DNA of 64,000 nucleotides from JAGPUQ01 sp036961295 (GTDB taxonomy: Bacteria > Pseudomonadota > Gammaproteobacteria > Pseudomonadales > Porticoccaceae), in assembly GCA_036961295.1 (NCBI GenBank), contig JBALVX010000001.1, forward strand, positions 1,853,469 to 1,917,468. The letters are read 5' to 3'. The notes beneath the pieces are model-generated. The model worked only from the letters and a program-made list of their open reading frames with translations. It ran no database searches and had not been told where the DNA came from. Of this stretch, positions 43,534-52,948 are shown one piece after another (position 1 is the stretch's first letter; every line of letters begins with the position of its first letter). The position numbers were made by a program, and so were the translations under genes.

Positions 43534-43737
43534 TCACACTTCTCGCTTACGACGTTCGGTTACCAGCTCACCACTAATACCCCAATTGTCAGTATCGACT
43601 TCATCAATAACAACCACCGTTGTTGCGGGGTTCTTGCCTAAGACTCTAGAAAGCAGCTCAGTGACACCCGCCACCAATTCAGCTTTTTCGGTTTTGGTAA
43701 CACCTTCGTCGGTGATTTTTATATTTACGTAGGGCAT
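43534..43737 (-). CDS. 4-oxalocrotonate tautomerase family protein
   Basis: This 67-residue protein starts MPYVNIKIT, so processing would expose the catalytic N-terminal Pro1 of the tautomerase superfamily. The rest of the beta-alpha-beta fold matches. Members isomerise 2-hydroxymuconate or unrelated enols. No catabolic cluster is adjacent, so the substrate is unknown. Confidence 0.85.
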   Translation of the reverse strand: MPYVNIKITDEGVTKTEKAELVAGVTELLSRVLGKNPATTVVVIDEVDTDNWGISGELVTERRKREV

Positions 43738-43955
43738 AAAGCTCTCCTCAGTCAGTCACGCCAGCAAAAATACTCCATTTAATCGACGCCATTGACAAAT
43801 AGGCTTCGAACTCTTCATGAAGATTCCCCTAGCATCAAGCTTAACGGTACTACATTTCCAGGGAAATTAGCTATTTTAAACAATGATAGTTAGAATTTTT
43901 ATAGTTGATTCGTGCCCATCTACAACATTGATACTTTATCGGAAAATTAAACAGC

Positions 43956-44813
43956 CTATACTTCTCCTATCGGAACCCGGCCACCACTCACCCGTTCTAG
44001 TCCAGCAACATCGCGCCAGGTAGTAACATCGTCAAGGTGTGCCTTTAACAGCTCCCGCACGCCTTCTCCCTGCTCACTACCATGCTCTAGGAGCAACCAC
44101 CCGCCGCGCACCAAAAACTCACCGGCGTTAAGGATAATAGTTTCGATATCGGCAAAACCTGCATCGTTTGCAACCAGTGCCGAGCGGGGCTCAAAACGCA
44201 CATCACCTTCGCTTAGGTGTCGATCATCAGGCGCAATATAAGGCGGGTTGCTGACAATTAAATCAAACCTACGATCGGCGTTAACATTCTCAAACCAGTC
44301 GCTTTGATCTATCTGAACATTATCAAAATCCAGGCGAGTACGATTGCTTTCGGCAAGCTTTACCGCATCAGCAGAGCTGTCTACCGCGAGAACATTCCAG
44401 TTAGGTCGCTCACTCGCCAGGGCAAGGGCAATCGCGCCAGTGCCGGTGCCTAGATCAAGCACTTGAGCATCGGAATCAAGATTAGATTTATCGAATAAAT
44501 TAAGCGCGGTTTCTACTAAAAGTTCAGTTTCCGGGCGGGGAATCAAGGTGCTGGCATTAACGTCCAGAGACAGAGACCAAAATTCTTTTTGGCCGCTTAG
44601 GTGAGCAATAGGCTCCCCCGCGACGCGACGTGCAAACAAATCTTTAAATTGGGCGAACGCTTGTTGTTCTAATACGTATTCGGGCCAGGCGTATAAATAG
44701 CTGCGCGGTTTATCCAGCACATAACACAGCAACACTTCCGCATCGAGACGTGGGGTATCACTCACCGGCTCAAGCATCTGTGCCCGTTTAAGCAAGTCCG
44801 CAATAGTGGGCAT
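43956..44813 (-). CDS. prmC: release factor glutamine methyltransferase
   Basis: PrmC methylates the GGQ glutamine of the release factors RF1 and RF2. The SAM motif VLDLGTGTGAIALAL (about residues 120-135) and the catalytic NPPY in VSNPPYIAPD (near residue 190) are intact. It follows prfA by 9 bp, so the enzyme is encoded next to one of its substrates. Confidence 0.95.
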   Translation of the reverse strand: MPTIADLLKRAQMLEPVSDTPRLDAEVLLCYVLDKPRSYLYAWPEYVLEQQAFAQFKDLFARRVAGEPIAHLSGQKEFWSLSLDVNASTLIPRPETELLVETALNLFDKSNLDSDAQVLDLGTGTGAIALALASERPNWNVLAVDSSADAVKLAESNRTRLDFDNVQIDQSDWFENVNADRRFDLIVSNPPYIAPDDRHLSEGDVRFEPRSALVANDAGFADIETIILNAGEFLVRGGWLLLEHGSEQGEGVRELLKAHLDDVTTWRDVAGLERVSGGRVPIGEV

Positions 44814-44822
44814 ATCGCTTTC

Positions 44823-45905
44823 CTATTCGGCCAGCGCAGCCAATTGTTCGGTTTGATGTTCCTGAACCAGGGGTTGAATAATTCCGTCCAAATCTCCCTG
44901 CATAACGTCATCGAGTTTATACAGCGTCAGGTTAATACGATGATCGCTGATCCGCCCCTGGGGGAAATTGTAGGTGCGAATGCGCTCGGAGCGATCGCCA
45001 CTGCCCACCAAACTGCGGCGCAATTCAGACTGCTCCTGGGATTGTTGATCCTGCATACCTGTGAGTATTCTTGACTGTAGTAGCGACATCGCTCTGGCGC
45101 GATTTTTATGTTGCGAGCGCTCGTCCTGACACTCCACCACGATGCCGGTGGGCAAGTGGGTGAGTCGAATCGCGGAATCGGTTTTGTTGACGTGCTGACC
45201 GCCGGCACCGGAGGCCCGAAAGGTATCGACGCGCAAATCAGCTTTTTTAATTTCGATGCCTTCAACTTCATCAACTTCCGGCATGATGGCCACCGTACAG
45301 GCGGAGGTATGCACCCGGCCCTGAGATTCGGTTTCTGGCACCCGCTGCACCCGGTGTGCGCCGGATTCAAATTTGAGTTGCGAGTAAGCGCCCTTACCGA
45401 CAATGCGCGCGATAATTTCTTTGTAGCCGCCGTGATCGCCCAGACGTTCGTTAATGATTTCTACTTTCCAACCGCGAGATTCGGCATAGCGTAAATACAT
45501 ACGAAATAAATCGCCGGAAAAAATTGCCGCTTCGTCGCCGCCGGTACCGGCGCGAATTTCAAGAAATACGTTGGCGTTATCGTGGGGATCTTTCGGCAAT
45601 AACAACAATTGTAATTCGCTTGTCAAAGCTTCGCGACGCTCCTCCCCGCTCTTCAATTCTTCCTGCGCCATTTCGCGCATCTCTGCGTCGCTGTCTTTTA
45701 ATAAATCACGAGCCTGCTCCATACCCTCTTCGACCTGACGATATTGCCCGTAGACCTGGGTCACGGCTTCTAGCTCAGAGTACTCTCGGGACAATCCACG
45801 AAACCGATTTTGATCGCTGATGACATCGGCGTCACTGAGTAAGTGGCCGATTTCTTCGTAGCGTTCACTGAGATGATCCAGCTTAGTCAGCAGGGATGCT
45901 TTCAT
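44823..45905 (-). CDS. prfA: peptide chain release factor 1
   Basis: RF1 reads UAA and UAG stops. The peptide-anticodon region is RVPETES (PxT motif, near residue 187), and the catalytic GGQ lies in SGAGGQHVNKTDSA (near residue 234). The length is exactly 360 residues. The start overlaps the hemA stop by four bases (ATGA). Confidence 0.97.
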   Translation of the reverse strand: MKASLLTKLDHLSERYEEIGHLLSDADVISDQNRFRGLSREYSELEAVTQVYGQYRQVEEGMEQARDLLKDSDAEMREMAQEELKSGEERREALTSELQLLLLPKDPHDNANVFLEIRAGTGGDEAAIFSGDLFRMYLRYAESRGWKVEIINERLGDHGGYKEIIARIVGKGAYSQLKFESGAHRVQRVPETESQGRVHTSACTVAIMPEVDEVEGIEIKKADLRVDTFRASGAGGQHVNKTDSAIRLTHLPTGIVVECQDERSQHKNRARAMSLLQSRILTGMQDQQSQEQSELRRSLVGSGDRSERIRTYNFPQGRISDHRINLTLYKLDDVMQGDLDGIIQPLVQEHQTEQLAALAE

Positions 45906-47275
45906 TCGTTCTCCGAGTTATTTTTAAGGGCAGCAGATTTAAGGACGTCAGGTTTAACGAGATCATCACCGCGAGAGCTGTCGGTTTTTGGATCAACACT
46001 TCCTGACTTAGTCTTGATATCGGACTCAGTATCGAGATCAAATAATTCGTGGGCCCAGCGCAAATGTTCATCGTGACCTTCTGCACTGGCCTGTTTCATT
46101 CGCGCCGTCGGCGTGTGTAATAACTTATTAGTGAGGCCGTGAGCCAGTTGTCGCAACACGGTTTCCGCCGCCTGCCCTTGAGACAGCGCGTTGACGGCTT
46201 TACGCAATTCCGCATCGCGCAGCACACTGGCGCTATTGCGAAAGGCCCGGATGGTTCCGCTGGCCCCCCGCACACGGCGCTGTCGCTGCCAACGCTCTAC
46301 CTCTTCGTTAATAATCGTTTCCGCTTTACTGGCGGCATTTTCTCGGGAACGAAGATTCTCGTCGATCACTTCCTGTAGATCATCAACGGTGTACAGATAC
46401 ACGTCATCCAGTCGGGCCACCTCCGGTTCAATATCCCGAGGCACCGCAATATCCACCATTAACATGGGTCGGCGCTTGCGTAACTTTAAAGCCGACTCCA
46501 CTGCGCCCTTACCCAAAATAGGCAACTGACTCGCGGTCGAAGAAATCACCATATCAGCACGATGTAAGTGCTCGGGAATATCCGATAATAAAATTGCCTC
46601 AGCGCCGTAGACCTCCGCCAGCTCCTGGGCACGACTTAACGTCCTGTTGGCAAACGTAATACTGCCCACCTGATTGTCTAACAAATGGCGAGCCACCAAC
46701 TCAATCGTTTCACCGGCACCAATCAACAGCGCATGTACTTCGCTCAAACTGGTAAAAATTTGCCGCGACAAACTCACCGCCGCAAACGCAACCGACACCG
46801 GGTTGCGACCAATTGCGGTTTCGGTGCGCACTCGTTTCGCCGCAGTGAATACTTGTTGAAAGGCCTGATCGAGCGCAGACGACATCGCACCAAGCTCCTG
46901 GGCCACCACATAGGCCGATTTAATCTGACCGAGAATTTGTGGCTCGCCCAACACCATCGAGTCCAGCCCACTGGCCACTTTCATCATATGGCGCACGGCA
47001 TCGGCATCTCGCAACTGATAACAACAACTCGCCAGCTCAGTGCCGTCCACACCGTGGAAATCCGCCATCCAGGTGGTGAGCGCCGCGTCGGTTACCTCGC
47101 CAGACACATACACCTCGGTGCGATTGCAGGTGGACAACACCGCGGCCTCCGCAATCGGCAGCTCCTGTTGCAGGCGGCCCAGCACGCCCGCCACCGCTTC
47201 CGGGGCAAACGCCACCCGCTCGCGCACATCCACTGGCGCGGTTTTGTGATTTATACCAAGAATCAGCAGAGTCAT
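45902..47275 (-). CDS. hemA: glutamyl-tRNA reductase
   Basis: HemA reduces Glu-tRNA to glutamate-1-semialdehyde, the first step of C5 tetrapyrrole synthesis. The catalytic cysteine is C50 (STCNRTEVYVSG), followed by the NADPH-binding domain (LLIGAGETIELVARHL) and the dimerisation domain. The protein has 457 residues, about 40 longer than usual. The extra C-terminal tail is Ser/Asp/Lys-rich and ends in a 15-bp tandem repeat. It is the first gene of hemA-prfA-prmC, divergent from the TPR lipoprotein gene. Confidence 0.95.
   Translation of the reverse strand: MTLLILGINHKTAPVDVRERVAFAPEAVAGVLGRLQQELPIAEAAVLSTCNRTEVYVSGEVTDAALTTWMADFHGVDGTELASCCYQLRDADAVRHMMKVASGLDSMVLGEPQILGQIKSAYVVAQELGAMSSALDQAFQQVFTAAKRVRTETAIGRNPVSVAFAAVSLSRQIFTSLSEVHALLIGAGETIELVARHLLDNQVGSITFANRTLSRAQELAEVYGAEAILLSDIPEHLHRADMVISSTASQLPILGKGAVESALKLRKRRPMLMVDIAVPRDIEPEVARLDDVYLYTVDDLQEVIDENLRSRENAASKAETIINEEVERWQRQRRVRGASGTIRAFRNSASVLRDAELRKAVNALSQGQAAETVLRQLAHGLTNKLLHTPTARMKQASAEGHDEHLRWAHELFDLDTESDIKTKSGSVDPKTDSSRGDDLVKPDVLKSAALKNNSENE
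45914..45958 (-). repeat. 15-bp tandem repeat x3 at the hemA 3' end
   Basis: Three 15-bp units encode VKPDV-LKSAA-LKNNS, eight bases short of the hemA stop overlap. The pentapeptide type resembles the LKPxx leader of the PA4642-family protein at 29136. Confidence 0.75.
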
Positions 47276-47491
47276 AAGCGATCAGTTGTTTGTCGGTTGC
47301 TTGTCATTAACTTGAAATTGACTAGGGATTGAACTGACTGGGCTCAATCAGGCTTAGTTTAGAAGCGCTGACTGAAGCCAACGTTGAAACCATCTCGGCT
47401 TCAAAATTGTCGAAGTCACCGTTGCTAATAGAAGCTATCTTGGCGACAAGTTATCTTTGCTACAATATCCCGACTTTGCGAGGACATTCCC

Positions 47492-49255
47492 GTGCACCAG
47501 CTGTTATATCCACTCATTATTGCTACCTTGTTACTTGCCTCTGCCTGCGCCACTACACCAGGGTCCGGGCAGGCTGCTGGTCGTGGCGACAATGGTGCCG
47601 ATCACGGTAGTGAAGCCAATGCTTGCGCCAGGCCCGAAGGCTGCGGCGACCCCCATTATCCCGTGCGGCCCTTTCCGACACAAACCCTTTACTCACTCCT
47701 CGCGGCAGAACTGGCCGGAACCCGGGGGCAATTCGACTATTCCCTGCGTAATTACCGACACGAGGCACACAAAACCCGCGATGTCGGCGTGATTGCCCGC
47801 GCCACCCGCATTGCCCATTATCTTGAAGACCCCATCGCGCTGGCTGAAATGAGCAACCTCTGGGTGGAAGTCGACCCCAACAACATAGAAGCCCGGGAGC
47901 TTGCGGTATTTGCCCATCTAGTGCAAAACCAGATTGACGAGGCCTTTGTCCACGCTCGCTTTTTACTGGAGCAGGGCCACGGCGACGCCGTCAGAAGACT
48001 GCCCGCCTCCGCATCCCGATTACCCGAGGAAAACCGTCGGGGCTTATTGGCAGCTTACCTGGAACTAGCGACGAACCACCCCGACAGCCCCGATGCTCTG
48101 TTTGGCTATACCCTGCTGCTCTGGCAATTAGAGGAATTACCACAGGCTTTAAGTGCGGCAGAGAAACTCGCCGCACTCGAGCCGGACAACGAAACCGTGC
48201 TGCTGCTCGAAGCTCAACTGCTCAAGCTCAATAAGCGCGATACCCAGGCGCTGGATAAATTAGAAGCCGCTTTTAAGCAGCACCCGGACAGCGAGAAGGT
48301 CAGCCAGCAATATCTCCGCCAATTATTTTCCAACCCCGACCTGAGTATCAGTGAAGCTCGACTGCGCTCCTTTAGTAAACGTCATCCCGACAACGAGGAC
48401 TTCAAGTTTGGCCTCGCTTTGATTTATCGCGAGCAGGGTAACAGCGCCGCAGCCAACACACTGCTGCAAACCCTCGCCGCTACCTCATCGCGACCCGACG
48501 AGGCGCGCTACCAGCTCGGCCTGATTGCCGAGAGCAGCGAGCAAAATGAACAAGCCGAGGGCTACTACCGCGCGGTAAAAGACCGCCATATACTCGCCGC
48601 CACATCCCGACTCACCCAGCTTATGGCCAAGCGCGACGATCTCGATGGCGCCCGCGAATATCTGCAAAACCTGCGCAACGAAGACCCTGACATCGCCGTT
48701 AGACTCTACCAGATCGAAGCCGAACTACTGATGCGGAAGCACTCTTATCAACCCGCCCACACACTGCTATCTGAAGGTCTGGGACGTTACCCAAACGATA
48801 TGGACCTGCTGTATACCCGCTCACTAGCCAGCGAAAAACTACTCAACATTAGCGCCGTGGAAGCCGACTTACGCCTGGTGTTAGAGCAGGACGCCGACAA
48901 TCCTGCGGCTCTGAACGCACTCGGCTACTCCCTCGCCAACCACACCACCCGCTACGAAGAGGCGCAGTCGCTGATCGAAAAAGCCCTGTCGTTCAGCCCC
49001 GACGACCCCGCCACCATCGATAGCCTGGGCTGGGTACTGTATCGACGCGGTTTGCACACCCAGGCCCTGGCCCACCTGCGGCAGGCGGCAAACATTCTTC
49101 CCGACGCCGAAATTTCCGCCCACCTCGGCGAAGTGCTGTGGGTCAACGGCGAACACGAAGAAGCTCGCGCCATTCTTGCCAAAGCGCTGCAAGACTCACC
49201 CAAGCATCCGGTATTATTGGAAACCATTGAACGCCTAAAGGTCGATTTCGATTAA
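47492..49255 (+). CDS. tetratricopeptide-repeat lipoprotein
   Basis: GTG 47492 has a GAGGA site about 7 bp upstream and opens a signal peptide with lipobox LLASAC (C19). The remaining protein, to residue 587, is largely TPR helices, clearest toward the C terminus (ALNALGYSLANH..., TIDSLGWVLYRRG). TPR lipoproteins at this locus directly precede lolB in pseudomonads and relatives; the partner is unknown. After the lipobox there is a Gly/Asp/Ala-rich linker with three cysteines. Confidence 0.88.
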   Translation: MHQLLYPLIIATLLLASACATTPGSGQAAGRGDNGADHGSEANACARPEGCGDPHYPVRPFPTQTLYSLLAAELAGTRGQFDYSLRNYRHEAHKTRDVGVIARATRIAHYLEDPIALAEMSNLWVEVDPNNIEARELAVFAHLVQNQIDEAFVHARFLLEQGHGDAVRRLPASASRLPEENRRGLLAAYLELATNHPDSPDALFGYTLLLWQLEELPQALSAAEKLAALEPDNETVLLLEAQLLKLNKRDTQALDKLEAAFKQHPDSEKVSQQYLRQLFSNPDLSISEARLRSFSKRHPDNEDFKFGLALIYREQGNSAAANTLLQTLAATSSRPDEARYQLGLIAESSEQNEQAEGYYRAVKDRHILAATSRLTQLMAKRDDLDGAREYLQNLRNEDPDIAVRLYQIEAELLMRKHSYQPAHTLLSEGLGRYPNDMDLLYTRSLASEKLLNISAVEADLRLVLEQDADNPAALNALGYSLANHTTRYEEAQSLIEKALSFSPDDPATIDSLGWVLYRRGLHTQALAHLRQAANILPDAEISAHLGEVLWVNGEHEEARAILAKALQDSPKHPVLLETIERLKVDFD

Positions 49256-49292
49256 CGCCAAACCCTCACTGACAATACCGTCATTAATAATA

Positions 49293-49973
49293 GTGATGGC
49301 AGCAGCACTACTGGGCGGCTGCGTCAGCTCGGCACCACAGCAGGCCACTTCTTCGCAAGCCCCGGCTCGAAACATAGCCTGGCAACAACACCAACTCGCC
49401 GTCTCCGCGCTCCAAAACTGGCGTATTCGCAGTAAGTTCGGTTACGTCACCAACCACGACAGCGGCTCCGCCTGGCTCGACTGGGAGCAAAACGCTGACG
49501 ATGCCAACGCCAACATCAGCGGGCCGTTTGGAGTCGGTGCAGCCCAGGTAATCAGCTCAACTCAGGGCGCCACGCTGAAACAGGCCGGGGAGCCGGATCT
49601 CCACGCCACTTCAGCAGACGAACTCACCCACCACCTGTTCGGCTGGCCCTTCCCCATCGAGCAGTTGCGCTACTGGGTGCGCGGCTTGCCCGCCCCCGAC
49701 GTGCGAATCCAATCCTTGACCGCCGAGCCCAGCGGTTTGCTCTCACACCTGGAGCAAGACGGCTGGGTGCTAGCGTTTACCCGCTACCAAAACACCGCAG
49801 TCGGTCCCTTGCCCGGCAAAATAGAGGCCTCCGCCGGAGACTTGCGCATCAAACTGCTGATCAAAGAGTGGTTTGTGGTACCGAATATTTCGGCACCGCA
49901 AGACTTACAACAAGAGACTCAACAAGACATCCAACCTTACCTCCCGCTAAATGCTCTACGAGACGAGCACTAA
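49293..49973 (+). CDS. lolB: outer-membrane lipoprotein receptor LolB
   Basis: LolB accepts lipoproteins from LolA and inserts them in the outer membrane. The lipobox ALLGGC and the LolB domain (WRIRSKFGYVT, GVGAAQV, LFGWPFPIEQLRYWVRG) identify it. GTG 49293 and ATG 49296 leave fewer than ten residues before the lipid cysteine, too short for a signal peptide. The same frame is open back to 49239 and reads INAKPSLTIPSLIIVMAAA, a proper signal peptide, but only from a non-standard ATT (49251) or CTG (49269) start. An AAGG lies just before ATT 49245/49251. The coordinates given are the conservative standard start. Confidence 0.88.
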   Translation: MMAAALLGGCVSSAPQQATSSQAPARNIAWQQHQLAVSALQNWRIRSKFGYVTNHDSGSAWLDWEQNADDANANISGPFGVGAAQVISSTQGATLKQAGEPDLHATSADELTHHLFGWPFPIEQLRYWVRGLPAPDVRIQSLTAEPSGLLSHLEQDGWVLAFTRYQNTAVGPLPGKIEASAGDLRIKLLIKEWFVVPNISAPQDLQQETQQDIQPYLPLNALRDEH

Positions 49974-49975
49974 GC

Positions 49976-50923
49976 GTGGCGGCATCTTCGACTGCAATTC
50001 CAACAAACCCAACTCCAAACCCAGTGCTTAGCCTACCGGCACCGGCTAAGCTCAATCTTTTTTTACATATCACCGGGCAGCGGAACGACGGCTACCACAC
50101 CCTGCAAACGCTGTTTCAGCTACTGGATTTCGGCGACCTACTGCACTTTAGGGCGGCGGAGCCGGGTGAACTTAGCCTTGTGTTATCTAGCGACTCGTCC
50201 GCAAGCGGTGTGCAGAACACGATTGCCACCGAAGACAACCTGGTCTACCGCGCAGCCGTCGCACTGCGCACCGCCAGCCGAGACCAGGCCAGGACAAAAA
50301 CCCGCACCGACAACAACCTGCTGCCCGGAGTCAAGATTGAATTGATCAAACGTCTGCCCATTGGCGGTGGTCTGGGCGGTGGCAGTAGCGACGCCGCCAC
50401 TACCCTGGTGGGCTTAAATCGCTTTTGGCACTTGGGCTTATCCACAGAGGCACTGTGCCAACTAGGTGCCACGCTGGGCGCGGATATCCCGGTATTTATT
50501 CGCGGCCACAGCGCCTGGGCAGAAGGCATCGGCGACCAACTGACCCCGGTAGAGCTCGAACCCTCCTGGTACCTGGTTATTAAGCCCAATTGCGCCGTAT
50601 CGACCGCTGCAATTTTCCAACACCCGAGATTGACAAGGGACACCTCTCCCATCACAATACGCGCCTTTTTTAGCGGGCCTGATTTCGGGGAACTTGCACC
50701 GGGCAACGACTGCCTCGCAATCACCGAATCACTGCACTCGGAAGTCGCTGAAGCACGCGGGTGGCTCGACCAGTACGCACCCGCTAGCATGACCGGCACA
50801 GGTGCCTGCGTTTTTGCCCGTTTTACCTCCCGCGAGCAGTGCGAGCAGGTGCTGGCAAAGTTACCAGGTCAATGGCACGGATTTGCCGCTAAAGGAGTTA
50901 ATATTTCTCCGTTGTACGGCTAA
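49976..50923 (+). CDS. ispE: 4-diphosphocytidyl-2-C-methyl-D-erythritol kinase
   Basis: IspE is the GHMP kinase of the MEP isoprenoid pathway. The substrate-binding start LPAPAKLNLFLHITGQR and the ATP loop PIGGGLGGGSSDAATT are intact. The frame is open upstream into lolB from 49868, but that start would overlap lolB by over 100 bp. GTG 49976, two bases after the lolB stop, or GTG 50024, which matches the family N terminus best, is more likely. A short basic loop (ASRDQARTKTRTDN) is inserted before the ATP loop. Confidence 0.93.
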   Translation: MAASSTAIPTNPTPNPVLSLPAPAKLNLFLHITGQRNDGYHTLQTLFQLLDFGDLLHFRAAEPGELSLVLSSDSSASGVQNTIATEDNLVYRAAVALRTASRDQARTKTRTDNNLLPGVKIELIKRLPIGGGLGGGSSDAATTLVGLNRFWHLGLSTEALCQLGATLGADIPVFIRGHSAWAEGIGDQLTPVELEPSWYLVIKPNCAVSTAAIFQHPRLTRDTSPITIRAFFSGPDFGELAPGNDCLAITESLHSEVAEARGWLDQYAPASMTGTGACVFARFTSREQCEQVLAKLPGQWHGFAAKGVNISPLYG

Positions 50924-50960
50924 GTTATACCGCCGATAGCAGTACCGCGAACAAGTTTAT

Positions 50961-51036
50961 TGGGGCGTGGCCAAGCGGTTAAGGCAACGGGTTTTGATCC
51001 CGTCATTCGGAGGTTCGAGTCCTCCCGCCCCAGCCA
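50961..51036 (+). tRNA. tRNA-Gln (TTG anticodon)
   Basis: The 76-nt sequence folds as a full cloverleaf: acceptor TGGGGCG pairs with CGCCCCA, the anticodon loop is TTTTGAT with anticodon TTG, a GGTTCGAGTCC T-arm follows and CCA is encoded. Its place between ispE and prs is typical of gammaproteobacteria. Confidence 0.96.
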
Positions 51037-51091
51037 ATTTCAATGCCATACCAGGCATCATCAACAATCGTGTTAGCAGGATGATTTAGCT

Positions 51092-52033
51092 ATGGCAAAT
51101 TTAATGCTCTTTTCGGGCAACGCTAACCCGGAACTGACCGCACAAATTGCCCGGCACCTGGGTATTCCCCTCGGAAATGCGGTAGTTTCGCAATTTTCCG
51201 ACGGCGAAGTTAATATCGAAATTTGCGAAAACGTGCGTGGCCGCGATGTATTTATCGTCCAGCCCACCTGCGCACCGACCCATACCAACCTGATGGAACT
51301 GGTGTTTATGGTCGACGCGATGCGACGGGCGTCCGCGACGCGAATCACCGCGGTGATACCGTATTTTGGTTACGCGCGTCAGGATCGCCGAGTACGTTCG
51401 GCACGGGTGCCGATTAGCGCCAAAGTTGTTGCCGACATGGTGAATAACGTCGGCGTGAATCGAGTGCTTACCGTCGACCTCCACGCCGAGCAAATTCAGG
51501 GCTTCTTTGACTGCGCGGTAGATAACGTCTACGGCACGCCCGTATTGCTGGAAGATATTCGCCGGCAAAACTACGAAGATTTATTAGTGGTATCGCCAGA
51601 CATCGGCGGCGTAGTGCGGGCCAGAGCAGTGGCAAAGGAATTAAATACCGACCTGGCCATTATCGATAAGCGCCGCCCCGAGGCCAACCAGGCCCAGGTA
51701 ATGAACATCATCGGTGATGTTGAGGGCCGCACCTGCTTATTGGTCGATGATATCGTCGATACTGCGGGCACTTTGTGCAAAGCCGCTGAAGCACTTAAAG
51801 ATGCCGGCGCCAAGAAAGTCGTGGCCTACTGCACTCACCCAGTGCTGTCGGGAACCGCTATCGACAACTTAAATAATTCACAAATGGACTCGCTGGTCGT
51901 CACCAACAGCATTCCCCTGAGCGCCGCAGCCCGCAAATGCGAGCGCATTCGCCAGTTGTCCATTGGTCCGATGCTGGCCGAGGCGATTCGCCGAGTTAGC
52001 AATGAAGAATCCATCAGCGCGATGTTTGTATAA
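51092..52033 (+). CDS. prs: ribose-phosphate pyrophosphokinase
   Basis: This enzyme makes PRPP from ribose-5-phosphate and ATP for nucleotide, histidine and tryptophan synthesis. The start MANLMLFSGNANPELT and the PRPP-binding loop LLVDDIVDTAGTLCKA are typical, as is the length of 313 residues. It follows tRNA-Gln and precedes rplY. Confidence 0.97.
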   Translation: MANLMLFSGNANPELTAQIARHLGIPLGNAVVSQFSDGEVNIEICENVRGRDVFIVQPTCAPTHTNLMELVFMVDAMRRASATRITAVIPYFGYARQDRRVRSARVPISAKVVADMVNNVGVNRVLTVDLHAEQIQGFFDCAVDNVYGTPVLLEDIRRQNYEDLLVVSPDIGGVVRARAVAKELNTDLAIIDKRRPEANQAQVMNIIGDVEGRTCLLVDDIVDTAGTLCKAAEALKDAGAKKVVAYCTHPVLSGTAIDNLNNSQMDSLVVTNSIPLSAAARKCERIRQLSIGPMLAEAIRRVSNEESISAMFV

Positions 52034-52161
52034 GAAGATTTATTTAAACACGCGGGATAAACGACCCACACTGGGTCACCCCATGCCGGAATCTGGTCGC
52101 AAGAATCCGGTGACAATATCTAGTCATAGATAGCAAACAACTGAATAACAGGAGCAAGGCA

Positions 52162-52848
52162 ATGGTTGATTTCGTTCTCAACGCCACGGTCCGAACTAAC
52201 GTAGGGAAAGGTGCGAGCCGCCGCTTACGACGTTTGGAAAATTTAGTCCCCGCCATTATTTACGGCACCGGCAAAGAGCCAGAGATGATTTCTCTGACTC
52301 ACAATGAATTTGCCCACGCCCTGGAAAATGAGGCGTTTTATTCTCATATCATCACTATTGATATAGCAGGCAAAAAGCAGGATGTCATTATCAAAGACCT
52401 CCAGCGCCACCCGGCGAAACCTATTTTATTGCACGCCGATTTCCTTCGTGTCAGTAAAACTCAGAAGCTCACCACTCGAGTACCTCTGCACTTTCTTAAC
52501 GAAGACACCTGTGTCGGCGTTAAAGTCAGCGGCGGTATCGTCCAGCACAATATTTCTGATATAGAAATCGAATGTTTGCCTGCCAACCTGCCAGAGTATA
52601 TTGAAGTCGATATGGCGGAAGTAGACATGGGTGACATTGTTCACCTCACCGATATCAAACTGCCCAAGGACGTGACCAGTGTGGCACTTGCCTTAGGCGA
52701 CGATCACGATCTCGCTGTTGCGATGGTTACCAAACCACGCGCTATTGTCGTTGAAGAAGACGAAGTAGCCACCGAAGAAGGTGAGGACGGTGAAAGCGAA
52801 GGTGAAGGTGATGCGGACGCAAGCAAAGACGATAGCGCCGAAGACTAA
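52162..52848 (+). CDS. rplY: 50S ribosomal protein L25, CTC form
   Basis: L25/Ctc binds 5S rRNA. The N-terminal L25 domain is followed by the CTC beta domain (IEIECLPANLPEYIEVDMAEVDMGD) and an acidic Glu/Asp/Gly-rich tail of about 30 residues. AGGAG lies 9 bp before the ATG. The order prs-rplY-pth-ychF is conserved. Confidence 0.96.
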   Translation: MVDFVLNATVRTNVGKGASRRLRRLENLVPAIIYGTGKEPEMISLTHNEFAHALENEAFYSHIITIDIAGKKQDVIIKDLQRHPAKPILLHADFLRVSKTQKLTTRVPLHFLNEDTCVGVKVSGGIVQHNISDIEIECLPANLPEYIEVDMAEVDMGDIVHLTDIKLPKDVTSVALALGDDHDLAVAMVTKPRAIVVEEDEVATEEGEDGESEGEGDADASKDDSAED

Positions 52849-52857
52849 TGTCGATTT

Positions 52858-52884
52858 GGGTCGCGGCAGCTCGCTGCCCGGCCC
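52858..52884 (+). terminator. probable terminator or attenuator after rplY
   Basis: A GC-rich stem (GGCAG-CTCG-CTGCC with outer GGG/CCC pairing) is followed by TTTAA. The T run is short, so partial read-through into pth is likely. Confidence 0.6.
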
Positions 52885-52912
52885 TTTAACATTAGCTCTT
52901 TAAGCATTAGTC
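52884..52912. repeat. 14-bp tandem duplication between rplY and pth
   Basis: CTTTAACATTAGCT is followed by CTTTAAGCATTAGT, directly after the rplY hairpin. Confidence 0.65.
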
Positions 52913-52948
52913 CTTTGCTGCAGACTCTCTACTCAGGGATACCTTAAT

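Noticed and set aside
49868..49975. N-terminal extension of IspE from 49868
   Set aside because: It would overlap lolB by over 100 bp and adds sequence absent from the family; GTG starts at 49976 or 50024 fit better.
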